This document shows, in pieces, positions 1 to 6,482 of a stretch of 64,000 nt of DNA. The notes under the pieces are model-generated. The model was not told the DNA's origin. It was given only the letters and a program-made list of their open reading frames with translations, and made no database searches. How positions within the stretch are numbered: position 1 is the stretch's first letter; the number at the start of each line of letters is the position of its first letter. This stretch comes from Rossellomorea sp036867415 (lineage in GTDB: Bacteria; Bacillota; Bacilli; Bacillales; Bacillaceae_B), in contig NZ_JBAJHU010000001.1 in NCBI RefSeq assembly GCF_036867415.1, forward strand, positions 682,001 through 746,000. Reading direction: 5' to 3'. The position numbers and the translations under genes were made by a program.

Positions 1-536
1 CTGACCATGTTGCTTATCAGATTTACGATTCTGAAGTACGTCCACTTCTACGAAAGGAATATGACCTGGAAGAAGCCACCTGTTATAAGGGTGAAACCCT
101 CGTTGAGCTAGTCGATCAGTTATCTGTGGACAAACAGCAATTTCTAAAAACGATCGAAGAATATAATCAAGCCGTTCAAGCAGGGGAATACAATCCGACA
201 GAGAAAGACGGGAAGAAGACAGCCGGCTTAAACCCTGAAAAAACGAACTGGGCATTAAAGATTGAAAAGGGCCCTTTCTATGCATACCCGGTGACGTGCG
301 GAATTACCTTCTCATTCGGAGGTCTGCATGTAAATCCATCAGGAGAAGTATTGAAAAAAGGTAGTGAACCATTGTCAGGGTTATTCGCTGCGGGAGAAAT
401 GGTTGGGGGAATCTTCTATCACAACTATCCTGGAGGGTCGGGATTGATGTCAGGAGCGGTTTATGGGAAATTGGCAGGTTCCACTGCTGCCCGCTATGTA
501 CTTGGCCATAAGCAGGATACAAAGATTACGAATTGA
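1..536 (+). CDS. FAD-dependent tricarballylate dehydrogenase-like flavoprotein, C-terminal part
   Basis: The reading frame is open from the first bases of the window (frame starting at base 3), so the gene begins to the left and only about 178 C-terminal residues are seen. The visible part has the end of the fumarate-reductase/succinate-dehydrogenase flavoprotein fold. It carries a substrate-loop region (FSFGGLHVNPSGEVL), then the FAD-binding close LFAAGEMVGGIFYHNYPGG and SGLMSGAVYGKLAG. The GIFYHNYPGGSGL wording fits TcuA-type tricarballylate dehydrogenases better than fumarate reductase, but this is family resemblance only. A hairpin terminator follows, then a carboxylate transporter gene on the same strand, which suggests a carboxylate-utilisation locus. 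The substrate is an inference; other FAD-linked carboxylate oxidoreductases remain possible. Confidence 0.8.
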   Translation, partial: DHVAYQIYDSEVRPLLRKEYDLEEATCYKGETLVELVDQLSVDKQQFLKTIEEYNQAVQAGEYNPTEKDGKKTAGLNPEKTNWALKIEKGPFYAYPVTCGITFSFGGLHVNPSGEVLKKGSEPLSGLFAAGEMVGGIFYHNYPGGSGLMSGAVYGKLAGSTAARYVLGHKQDTKITN

Positions 537-559
537 TCTTTAGTGGTTGAAAAGAAAGG

Positions 560-590
560 AAGTCACCTGAATATCGGTGACTTTTTCCTT
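560..590 (+). terminator. Rho-independent terminator after the flavoprotein gene
   Basis: An 8-bp stem AAGTCACC/GGTGACTT is followed at once by a T-rich run. It lies between the flavoprotein stop and the start of the SLC13 gene, so the transporter probably has its own promoter or depends on read-through. Confidence 0.8.
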
Positions 591-624
591 TTGGATGAAG
601 ACTTCATAGATGGGAGTTAAAACA

Positions 625-1986
625 ATGAGAAAACCACTACTATTGGTCTTTACATTAGTCATGTATGGGTTGTTTTTTTTGCCTGTTTTTGGGTGGGATG
701 ACAAATGGAAAGCAATCGCGGCTCTTATTATCATTCAAATATTATGGATAGGCAAAGTCTTTCCGCTTGCTTTCAGTTCTCTGATATTCATTCTGCTTCT
801 TTCATTCCATTTTTTCTCTTATGAACAAACTCTGAGCTACTTCAGTTCGGGAATTGTTTGGTTGTTATTCTCGACATTCATCATTTCATCATCCTTTATT
901 GAAACAGGACTTGCAAGCAGGGTATCTCTTTATATGCTAAGGCTCTCCAGGGGATCCGGAAAAGCATTGATTTTCATTTCTTTCTTGTTGATGCTTGTGC
1001 TGTCCATTCTCATTCCTTCTAATGTCGGAAAGGGAAGTCTGGTGTCCTCTGTCCTGGACAGTTTAATGAAAAGTCTAAAGAAAATAGGGGACGTATACCA
1101 TTTAGGTAAATCCTTGTTTATAGGGATTGCTTATCTGGCTGCTATTTCAGGTGCTTTTGTTGCTACGGGGGCAAGCTCTACGATTTATGCGTTCGGGATC
1201 ATGAATGACGTATCCCCCGATTTGAACTACTTAAAATGGTTTATGTTATTCGGGATTCCGGTTTTGTTGTTTATTTTCATTCTGTGGGGGATCTTCCTGT
1301 TTATATTCCCTCCAGAAAAAATAAACAGAAAGCTCCTAATGAAGTTAATTGAGGACAAGATCGGTGAATTGGGACCTGTAAGCACGAATGAAAAGAAAGT
1401 CATGATCATTATAGGGGGGACATTGATCTTATGGGTCACCCAGCCATTACACGGGTATTCCATTCCCCAAATCGGTCTGCTCGGTGCTTGCGTGACTGTA
1501 CTTCCTTACGCGGGGGTGTGGGGATGGGAGCAGGCAAGAAAGTCCATTGACTGGGATTTGATCCTCTTTTTTGCTTCGACATTAATGGTATCAGGGATGT
1601 TGATCCGAACCGGTACAATCGATTGGATGGCTGCCGCTTTGAATCATATTCTTGCAGGTCATTCCCCTTGGGTAGTCTCTCTGATTCTTGTTATTAGTAC
1701 AAGCATCATTCGAATTGTGTTTGTGAATATATTAGGTTTCTTGACAATCATGCTTCCATTGGCTATCACGATTGGAACCTCGAACCCGGCTTTATCGCCT
1801 TTGCATATGGCAATGCCTGTGTTCCTTGCCTGCGTGCCGGGCTTCTTTCTAGTCACCCAGTCTCCTGTACATTTGATCAGTTACACGTATGGTTATTTTA
1901 CAGATAGGGACTTGCTTAGGGTTGGTTGGATAGCGTCAGTTGCATGGGCTGGTGTCATAGCAGGTTCAGTGTTTTTTTATTGGTAG
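625..1986 (+). CDS. SLC13/DASS-family anion (carboxylate) transporter
   Basis: A polytopic membrane protein of 453 residues with about a dozen hydrophobic segments. It has DASS/ArsB-type features: a TGASSTIYAFG motif in the first half, and IDWDLILFFASTLMVSGML plus WVTQPLHG in the second half, typical of the sodium:dicarboxylate/sulfate symporter superfamily. The ATG at 625 is chosen over the in-frame ATG at 610 because GGGAG at 612-616 sits 8 nt before it; the earlier ATG lies upstream of that ribosome site. Its neighbour is a tricarballylate/fumarate-type flavoprotein, so uptake of a di- or tricarboxylate is the likely role. The sequence alone does not decide between carboxylate and sulfate. 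A strong terminator follows. Confidence 0.8.
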   Translation: MRKPLLLVFTLVMYGLFFLPVFGWDDKWKAIAALIIIQILWIGKVFPLAFSSLIFILLLSFHFFSYEQTLSYFSSGIVWLLFSTFIISSSFIETGLASRVSLYMLRLSRGSGKALIFISFLLMLVLSILIPSNVGKGSLVSSVLDSLMKSLKKIGDVYHLGKSLFIGIAYLAAISGAFVATGASSTIYAFGIMNDVSPDLNYLKWFMLFGIPVLLFIFILWGIFLFIFPPEKINRKLLMKLIEDKIGELGPVSTNEKKVMIIIGGTLILWVTQPLHGYSIPQIGLLGACVTVLPYAGVWGWEQARKSIDWDLILFFASTLMVSGMLIRTGTIDWMAAALNHILAGHSPWVVSLILVISTSIIRIVFVNILGFLTIMLPLAITIGTSNPALSPLHMAMPVFLACVPGFFLVTQSPVHLISYTYGYFTDRDLLRVGWIASVAWAGVIAGSVFFYW

Positions 1987-1992
1987 GCAGCA

Positions 1993-2025
1993 GGGATGAA
2001 CAGCAAATCGTTCATCCCCTTTTTT
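1993..2025 (+). terminator. Rho-independent terminator of the SLC13 gene
   Basis: Perfect 9-bp stem GGGATGAAC/GTTCATCCC with a T run directly after. It points along the plus strand; the minus side has no T run, so it does not obviously serve the converging thioesterase gene. Confidence 0.85.
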
Positions 2026-2026
2026 A

Positions 2027-2500
2027 TTACTTGATCAAAGCCCGATTCTTCCGATGTTCCTTCCGCTTGAGAGCGGTGTTGAACAGCCGGGTCTCTTCCT
2101 CTGATTCTGGAATGACTTTCGGTACGGGCTTTGGTTTTCCGTTTTCATCAACGGCTACCATCGTAAGAAAGGATTCAGTGGTGAGGGTCTGGATGCCTGT
2201 CAGTAGATTCGTAGAGTATACCTTTACATAAACCTCCATTGAAGTCCTTCCCGTTGAAGTCACAATTGCTTCAAGGCCCAGTGCGTCGCCGACTGTTGCA
2301 GATGAAAGAAAGTCAACCGAATCAATGGAGGCGGTGACCACTACGGAGCTGGAATGTTTCATGGCGGCAAGTGCAGCTATTTCATCAATATAAGCTAATA
2401 CCTTTCCTCCAAAAATCGTCTGCATGTGGTTTGTGTCCGGCGGCAGTACCAATTTAGTCTGGATCGTACGTGAACGTTCAGTTGGATAAGCGTGTTCCAT
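2027..2500 (-). CDS. ykhA: Hotdog-fold acyl-CoA thioesterase (YkhA/BACH family)
   Basis: A single-hotdog acyl-CoA hydrolase of 157 residues that would cleave acyl-CoA to free CoA and acid in the cytosol. The N-terminal half contains NHMQTIFGGKVLAYIDEIAA, in which the N and D/E residues are those used by BACH/YkhA-type enzymes, followed by TASIDSVDFLSSATVGD. The length fits B. subtilis YkhA. The start has GAGGAG 7-8 nt upstream. Only about 30 nt separate it from a minus-strand terminator at 2532-2569, which itself follows a cobalamin riboswitch. No good promoter is visible between that terminator and the start, so the gene may be transcribed by read-through of the riboswitch leader. That regulation is an inference and unusual for this family. 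Confidence 0.88.
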   Translation of the reverse strand: MEHAYPTERSRTIQTKLVLPPDTNHMQTIFGGKVLAYIDEIAALAAMKHSSSVVVTASIDSVDFLSSATVGDALGLEAIVTSTGRTSMEVYVKVYSTNLLTGIQTLTTESFLTMVAVDENGKPKPVPKVIPESEEETRLFNTALKRKEHRKNRALIK

Positions 2501-2531
2501 AACCTGTCATCTCCTCATCTGTCTTGAATAT

Positions 2532-2569
2532 AAAAAAGCATCTCCCTTTTATAACGAGGAGATACTGCT
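2532..2569 (-). terminator. Intrinsic terminator downstream of the cobalamin riboswitch
   Basis: Read on the minus strand, AGTATCTCC pairs with GGAGATGCT (one G.U pair) and runs into TTTTTT. It lies about 95 nt past the 3' end of the riboswitch aptamer and just before ykhA. It could be the expression-platform terminator or the end of a short riboswitch transcript. Confidence 0.75.
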
Positions 2570-2618
2570 ATTCCAGACGAACAATCAAGATCCATTGATA
2601 CCAGATGTGTTGTTCCAT
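2568..2618 (-). CDS. Possible 16-residue leader peptide between riboswitch and terminator
   Basis: ATG at 2618 opens a 16-codon frame encoding MEQHIWYQWILIVRLE. AGGAGG lies 12 nt upstream, which is slightly long spacing. The stop codon touches the 5' arm of the terminator at 2532-2569. It sits just after a cobalamin riboswitch. It may be a leader peptide, a remnant of a lost cobalamin-controlled gene, or chance. I know of no family for it. Confidence 0.25.
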   Translation of the reverse strand: MEQHIWYQWILIVRLE

Positions 2619-2661
2619 ATAGCGTAACACCCTCCTATCTCCCGTAGGAACTCTGTGTTCT

Positions 2662-2835
2662 TCCCGATTGGCAGGTTTCCTGGCTCGGCATCTTCGATAG
2701 CTTATCCCTTCCCATTTCCTAAAAGAAAACAGTGGGCATCATAAGAAATCTCAGCCTTACAGTGGCGGGACCGCGTTGGATTTTCACCTACTTCCCTTTT
2801 AAGAAGAGTGTCAACAGACTCTCTTCACCAATGAG
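2662..2835 (-). promoter_or_regulatory. Cobalamin (AdoCbl) riboswitch aptamer
   Basis: Read on the minus strand the element has the conserved blocks in the right order. First comes GGGAAGTAGGTGAAAATCC, then GCGGTCCCGCCACTGTAA, then GATGCCGAGCCAGGAAACC followed by TGCC near 2670. These are the B12-box signatures of the cobalamin riboswitch class. The 5' boundary is approximate. The only genes directly downstream on that strand are a 16-codon frame and, past a terminator, the thioesterase gene ykhA; no cobalamin transport or synthesis gene follows. Confidence 0.93.
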
Positions 2836-2937
2836 CAATTATGAAATTTGCGAACGCTATTATTCTACCATATTCGACGTCTTCCATCCTTACTTTGTCA
2901 ATAAAAAGGGAATATACTGATATTTTCCCAATTTTTA

Positions 2938-2964
2938 TGAAACCTTTAGTGATCGTGATCCGTA
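2938..2964 (+). promoter_or_regulatory. Sigma-W-type promoter for the flotillin gene
   Basis: TGAAAC (2938-2943), a 17-nt spacer and CGTA (2961-2964) match the extracytoplasmic-function sigma-W consensus. It lies 72 nt before the flotillin start. In B. subtilis the yuaF-floT-yuaI operon is a known sigma-W target, so position and sequence agree. Confidence 0.75.
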
Positions 2965-3035
2965 GATAGTCATATAACCATTATAAAAGCAGAGAAGAGT
3001 ATGACTGCTAACTATTATTCAGGGGGTAGGTAAGA

Positions 3036-4565
3036 ATGGGTTCACTAACTGCAATCGGAGTAATTATGTTCCTTATTCCTGTATTGATCGTAGCGGCGAT
3101 CGTTGGGATCGCGTATTATTTCTGGATGAGATTCCGCTATCGTACTGCTAGATCCAATCAGGCATTGATCATTACGGGTCCGAAACTCGGGGATCCAGAG
3201 AAAGAGACGAATATTTTCACCGACCAGGAAGGGCGTTCCATGAAAATCATAAGGGGCGGTGGATACCGCCTGAGACGATTCCAGACGTCTACGCCTGTTA
3301 ATCTGACTTCTTTCCAATTGAAACTGTCCACACCGCGTGTCTATACAAACGGAGGCGTGCCGATCGTGGCAGATGCCGTTGCAATGGTCAAGGTGGCCGA
3401 CACGCTAAACGGAATCGCTAACTATGCGGAACAATTCCTTGGTAAAGATCAGAAGGAAATCGAAGATGAAATTATTGAAGTACTAGGAAGTAATCTTCGT
3501 GCAATCTTGTCAAAAATGACCGTGGAAGATATCAACAGCAACCGTGAGAAGTTTAACGCCGACGTATCGGAGATCGCCCAGAAGCAGCTTGATCTGATGG
3601 GCTTCAAAATCACTTCTCTCGGCTTGACGGATATACGCGATGCCGATGAGGAAAATGGATACTTAAAAAACCTTGGCCGGCCACGAATCGCCGAAGTCCG
3701 CAAGCAAGCTGAAATTGCGGAAGCAAATACTGAACGAGAGACGCGGATTCACCGAGCCCAGACCGACCAGGAAGCGAAGGAAGAAGAGTATAAACGCCAA
3801 ATTTCCATCGCAGAGTCCAAAAAGGAAAAAGACATCAAAGATGCGGCATTCAAGGAAGAAACAGAACGTGCACGGGCGAAATCGGAGCAATCCTATGAAT
3901 TGGAAAAAGCCAAGCTTTCCAAAGAAGTAAAAGAAGAAGAATTGACGCTTCAATTCCTTGAGCGTGAACGAGCGGTTAAGCTCGAGGCAGAGGAATCGAA
4001 AGTGCGTCAAACCAAAGCAGACGCCGAATACTATGAGACGACCCGTAAAGCTGAAGCAGAAGCGCGTAAAGCTGAAATCGACGGGGAAGCGAAAGCGAAA
4101 ATCCGCCGTGAGGAAGGTTCAGCTGAAGCGGATGTCATCAGACAGCGCGGTAAGGCAGAGGCGGAATCACGTAAACTGCTGGCTGAAGCAATGGAGAAAC
4201 ACGGAGACGTCATCATTACAGAAAAACTGATCGAAATGCTTCCTGTGTTTGCAGAGAAGATCGCACAGCCTCTCAACAATATTGATTCGGTGAAAATCAT
4301 TGATTCCGGTAATGGTCAGGGCGTCCCATCGTTTGGAAGAAGCATCACAAAAACGATGGTGGATATGCAGGAGCCGTTGAAGGAAATGACAGGGATCGAT
4401 GTTGGTGAACTGTTAAGGTCTTATGCAAATAGACGGCCGGAAAGACCCTTTCAGCAGCCGGCAATTTCAGAATCGACAGCAGAGGAAGAGGCTGCCCCTG
4501 CTCTAAGTGCTGATAAGGGGGAATCCCAAGAGGAAATGAGGACAGGTAGAGGGGATGAATCATAG
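3036..4565 (+). CDS. floT: Flotillin (SPFH-domain membrane scaffold)
   Basis: Flotillin organises functional membrane microdomains and affects membrane fluidity. The 509 residues start with a hydrophobic hairpin (about residues 5-30), followed by an SPFH/band-7 domain. A long coiled coil rich in Ala, Glu and Lys follows (for example AEAEARKAEIDGEAKAKIR). The tail is a disordered acidic segment. Length equals that of B. subtilis FloT (YuaG). The ATG has GGGGG about 9 nt upstream. In B. subtilis, floT is preceded by the NfeD-like gene yuaF; here nothing NfeD-like precedes it. A sigma-W-type promoter is present instead, and a 39-codon membrane microprotein follows. The envelope-stress role is known for the family; the rest is read from sequence. 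Confidence 0.95.
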   Translation: MGSLTAIGVIMFLIPVLIVAAIVGIAYYFWMRFRYRTARSNQALIITGPKLGDPEKETNIFTDQEGRSMKIIRGGGYRLRRFQTSTPVNLTSFQLKLSTPRVYTNGGVPIVADAVAMVKVADTLNGIANYAEQFLGKDQKEIEDEIIEVLGSNLRAILSKMTVEDINSNREKFNADVSEIAQKQLDLMGFKITSLGLTDIRDADEENGYLKNLGRPRIAEVRKQAEIAEANTERETRIHRAQTDQEAKEEEYKRQISIAESKKEKDIKDAAFKEETERARAKSEQSYELEKAKLSKEVKEEELTLQFLERERAVKLEAEESKVRQTKADAEYYETTRKAEAEARKAEIDGEAKAKIRREEGSAEADVIRQRGKAEAESRKLLAEAMEKHGDVIITEKLIEMLPVFAEKIAQPLNNIDSVKIIDSGNGQGVPSFGRSITKTMVDMQEPLKEMTGIDVGELLRSYANRRPERPFQQPAISESTAEEEAAPALSADKGESQEEMRTGRGDES

Positions 4566-4678
4566 TCTGTATTCATGAAGCCTTCCTAAAAAGTCTTGGG
4601 TAAAAAAGGCGAATTGAATAGTTGATGCGAAAGTATAAAGTAAGATTACACAATGACTGAATAAAGGAGGAATTACAT

Positions 4679-4798
4679 GTGGATACCGGATTGATATTCG
4701 CTTTTTCCATTGCGGTTGGTTCACTGGGGGTAGCGATAAGTGCTTTATCGGTTGCCGGCAAACTTGAAAAAAGAGTAAAAGAATTAGAGAAAAAATAA
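4679..4798 (+). CDS. 39-residue membrane microprotein downstream of flotillin
   Basis: A GTG start at 4679 lies 8 nt after a perfect AAAGGAGG (4663-4670). The overlapping ATG at 4677 leads to a stop after five codons, so GTG is preferred. The product has one hydrophobic segment (residues 4-26, LIFAFSIAVGSLGVAISALS) and a short charged tail KLEKRVKELEKK that could form an amphipathic or coiled-coil helix. A terminator follows directly. It lies 113 nt after floT with no terminator between them, so co-transcription is plausible. I do not recognise the family. A partner or regulator of flotillin is a guess from position only. Confidence 0.65.
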   Translation: MDTGLIFAFSIAVGSLGVAISALSVAGKLEKRVKELEKK

Positions 4799-4809
4799 TG
4801 TGAGGACTA

Positions 4810-4840
4810 AAAGCGCTCAGAGTTTCTGGGTGCTTTTTAT
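4810..4840 (+). terminator. Rho-independent terminator after the flotillin locus
   Basis: Ten-pair stem AGCGCTCAGA/TCTGGGTGCT (two wobble pairs), loop of about three bases, then TTTTT. Confidence 0.8.
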
Positions 4841-4869
4841 TTATTTACGCAGCTTCCTCAAACTGACAG

Positions 4870-4895
4870 GTTTCTAGTAAAAATCTCCGGGGTAT
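4870..4895 (+). promoter_or_regulatory. Sigma-B-like promoter for the alpha/beta hydrolase gene
   Basis: GTTTCT (4870-4875), a 14-nt spacer and GGGTAT (4890-4895) resemble the general-stress sigma-B consensus GTTT-N14ish-GGGTAT, 44 nt before the gene. The -35 is imperfect. A TATAGT at 4915-4920 could alternatively be a housekeeping -10. Confidence 0.5.
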
Positions 4896-4938
4896 CAAGT
4901 AAGTGTAACGAAAGTATAGTAGTGAAGGAGATACGTAT

Positions 4939-5904
4939 ATGATAAAACGCATCGGCTTGATTATAAGTTGGCTGCTCTTCATAACAATGATCGTTCTTGT
5001 CGGTGCTGCGAATTATTTTTATGACGTCGCCATCAACCGCAGTGATGAAGCGATCAAGCTTTACGGTTCAGAGGAAGCGGTTGAAGCGGTAAGTGCGCTG
5101 GAAGAAGAACAGAAACGATTGCAGGATCTAAGGAGCTGGACGGTGAAACAGAATTTCGAAGAAGTGGAAATTCAAAGTGACGATGGTTTGACGCTGAGTG
5201 CACTATATCTGAACAATGATGGCGGGATTGGTAAAACGGTTATATTGGCTCATGGCTATAAAGGAAACAACGAGCAGCTGCCTGAAGTGACAAGATTTTA
5301 TTATGAAAAGGGATATAACATATTGAAGCCCGATGCAAGAGGGCATGGGAAAAGTGAAGGGGACTATATCGGATATGGGTGGCATGATCGGAACGATCTA
5401 AGAAAATGGATTGATTATGTCATAGAAGAAAAGAATGATACTTCCATCTTTCTTCACGGCTTCTCAATGGGTGCGTCGACTGTCCTCATGGCAGCAGGCG
5501 AAGACCTTCCCGGTGAAGTAAAAGGAATCATAGCGGACAGCGGATACACTTCAGTTAAAGATGAACTGGCTCATCAGTTGAAGTACCTTTACAATCTGCC
5601 TTCTTTCCCGCTGATGGATATTACAAGCATGGTCACTGAAATACGGGCTGGATTTTCATTTGAGGAGGCATCAGCACTGAATCAGGTTCAGAAAAAGAAA
5701 AGTGAGTTACCACTATTTATCATCCATGGTGAAAAAGATGAGCTTGTACCGCCGGAAATGGCTGAACTGTTATATGAAAAAACATCAGGTAAAAAAGAAT
5801 TATGGATCATACCGGATGTCGGTCATACACAAGGTTTCCTTGACGAGGAAGAAGAATACAAACGCAGGCTGATGGAATTCATTGAGGAAGCAACGGAACA
5901 GTAG
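4939..5904 (+). CDS. Membrane-anchored alpha/beta hydrolase (YqkD-like)
   Basis: A 321-residue serine hydrolase with an N-terminal signal anchor (residues 7-28) and an outside-facing catalytic domain. It shows the oxyanion region ILAHGYKGNNEQ, the nucleophile elbow GFSMGAS, an acid residue in HGEKDELVPP and the catalytic His in DVGHTQGF. This is the order expected for the alpha/beta-hydrolase fold, and length and layout resemble B. subtilis YqkD. Substrate is unknown; peptidase/esterase-like activity is the usual annotation. GAAGGAGA lies 8 nt before the ATG. The upstream region has a sigma-B-like promoter, suggesting a stress gene. A repeat element containing a terminator-like hairpin follows. 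Confidence 0.85.
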   Translation: MIKRIGLIISWLLFITMIVLVGAANYFYDVAINRSDEAIKLYGSEEAVEAVSALEEEQKRLQDLRSWTVKQNFEEVEIQSDDGLTLSALYLNNDGGIGKTVILAHGYKGNNEQLPEVTRFYYEKGYNILKPDARGHGKSEGDYIGYGWHDRNDLRKWIDYVIEEKNDTSIFLHGFSMGASTVLMAAGEDLPGEVKGIIADSGYTSVKDELAHQLKYLYNLPSFPLMDITSMVTEIRAGFSFEEASALNQVQKKKSELPLFIIHGEKDELVPPEMAELLYEKTSGKKELWIIPDVGHTQGFLDEEEEYKRRLMEFIEEATEQ

Positions 5905-5914
5905 GGATGAAAAC

Positions 5915-6038
5915 AGGCTGGGATAAATGTGTCCTAGCCGAATAAAAATCCGAACTTTCATTCAAATTCTTTATTTAGAATTCGAATTGGTTCGGATTTT
6001 TTTATAGGCCATAATGTTTTAGTTTTGTGCCAGCTTCC
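5915..6038. repeat. Inverted-repeat-bounded intergenic element, short copy
   Basis: The left end AGGCTGGGATAAA and right end TTTTGTGCCAGCTT are degenerate inverted copies of each other. They match the ends of a second element at 24248-24685. Inside is a long hairpin (arms starting AAAATCCGAAC and ending GTTCGGATTTTTTT, about 5945-6003) that can act as a terminator for the hydrolase gene. The internal text also parallels the other copy (GAATAAAA-CCGAAC). It has no coding capacity, consistent with a MITE-like repeat. Confidence 0.65.
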
Positions 6039-6039
6039 A

Positions 6040-6303
6040 TCAGTCTTTATTCGGATAGCCGCTTGAGTCAGGTGATACCATGCCGCCTGCTCCGGTTGAG
6101 TTGACATCAGGATCTGCACCTTTTGGCTGATTCGGCAGGGAAGAGTGCATTTTTTTGTAAGAGGAATCTGTATCTGATTGAGAGTCTGCAAAGGAAACGA
6201 CTTTAAAATCAGAACCGACCAGAGACTTCTTAATTTGATCTTTCGCTTCATCAGTAGATAAAGAGTCCGGGGAGTACTCAACTTCAATGGTTAACGTTTT
6301 CAA
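6040..6303 (-). CDS. Small hypothetical protein (87 aa)
   Basis: TTG start at 6303 with AAAGGAGG 7 nt upstream, which decides this frame over the overlapping minus-strand frame at 5958-6287. The N-terminal half (MKTLTIEVEYSPDSLSTDEA and on) alternates beta-like and helical segments, suggesting a small alpha/beta fold. The C-terminal half is disordered and ends in Gly, Ser, Pro and Asn (GAGGMVSPDSSGYPNKD). No signal peptide or membrane segment. I do not recognise the family. The repeat element at 5915-6038 abuts its stop codon. Confidence 0.7.
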   Translation of the reverse strand: MKTLTIEVEYSPDSLSTDEAKDQIKKSLVGSDFKVVSFADSQSDTDSSYKKMHSSLPNQPKGADPDVNSTGAGGMVSPDSSGYPNKD

Positions 6304-6482
6304 TTTTGTGCCTCCTTTAATGAATGAATTATTTCTGTGTTTCCCTCAGATAGTTTTTTCTAAACTTCCCAAGCTCCCGTTTTTTAAACTCATGAGTAAA
6401 AATCACTCTGATCCTATTGTAAAATTCAGATTATTATGTATAATTGCATACATTATACAATTTGCCAAAGGAGGAGAGCTGG

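Noticed and set aside
5958..6287. A 109-codon minus-strand frame overlapping the 87-residue gene
   Set aside because: It reads through the hairpin of the repeat element and has no ribosome site, whereas the 6040-6303 frame has AAAGGAGG before its TTG.
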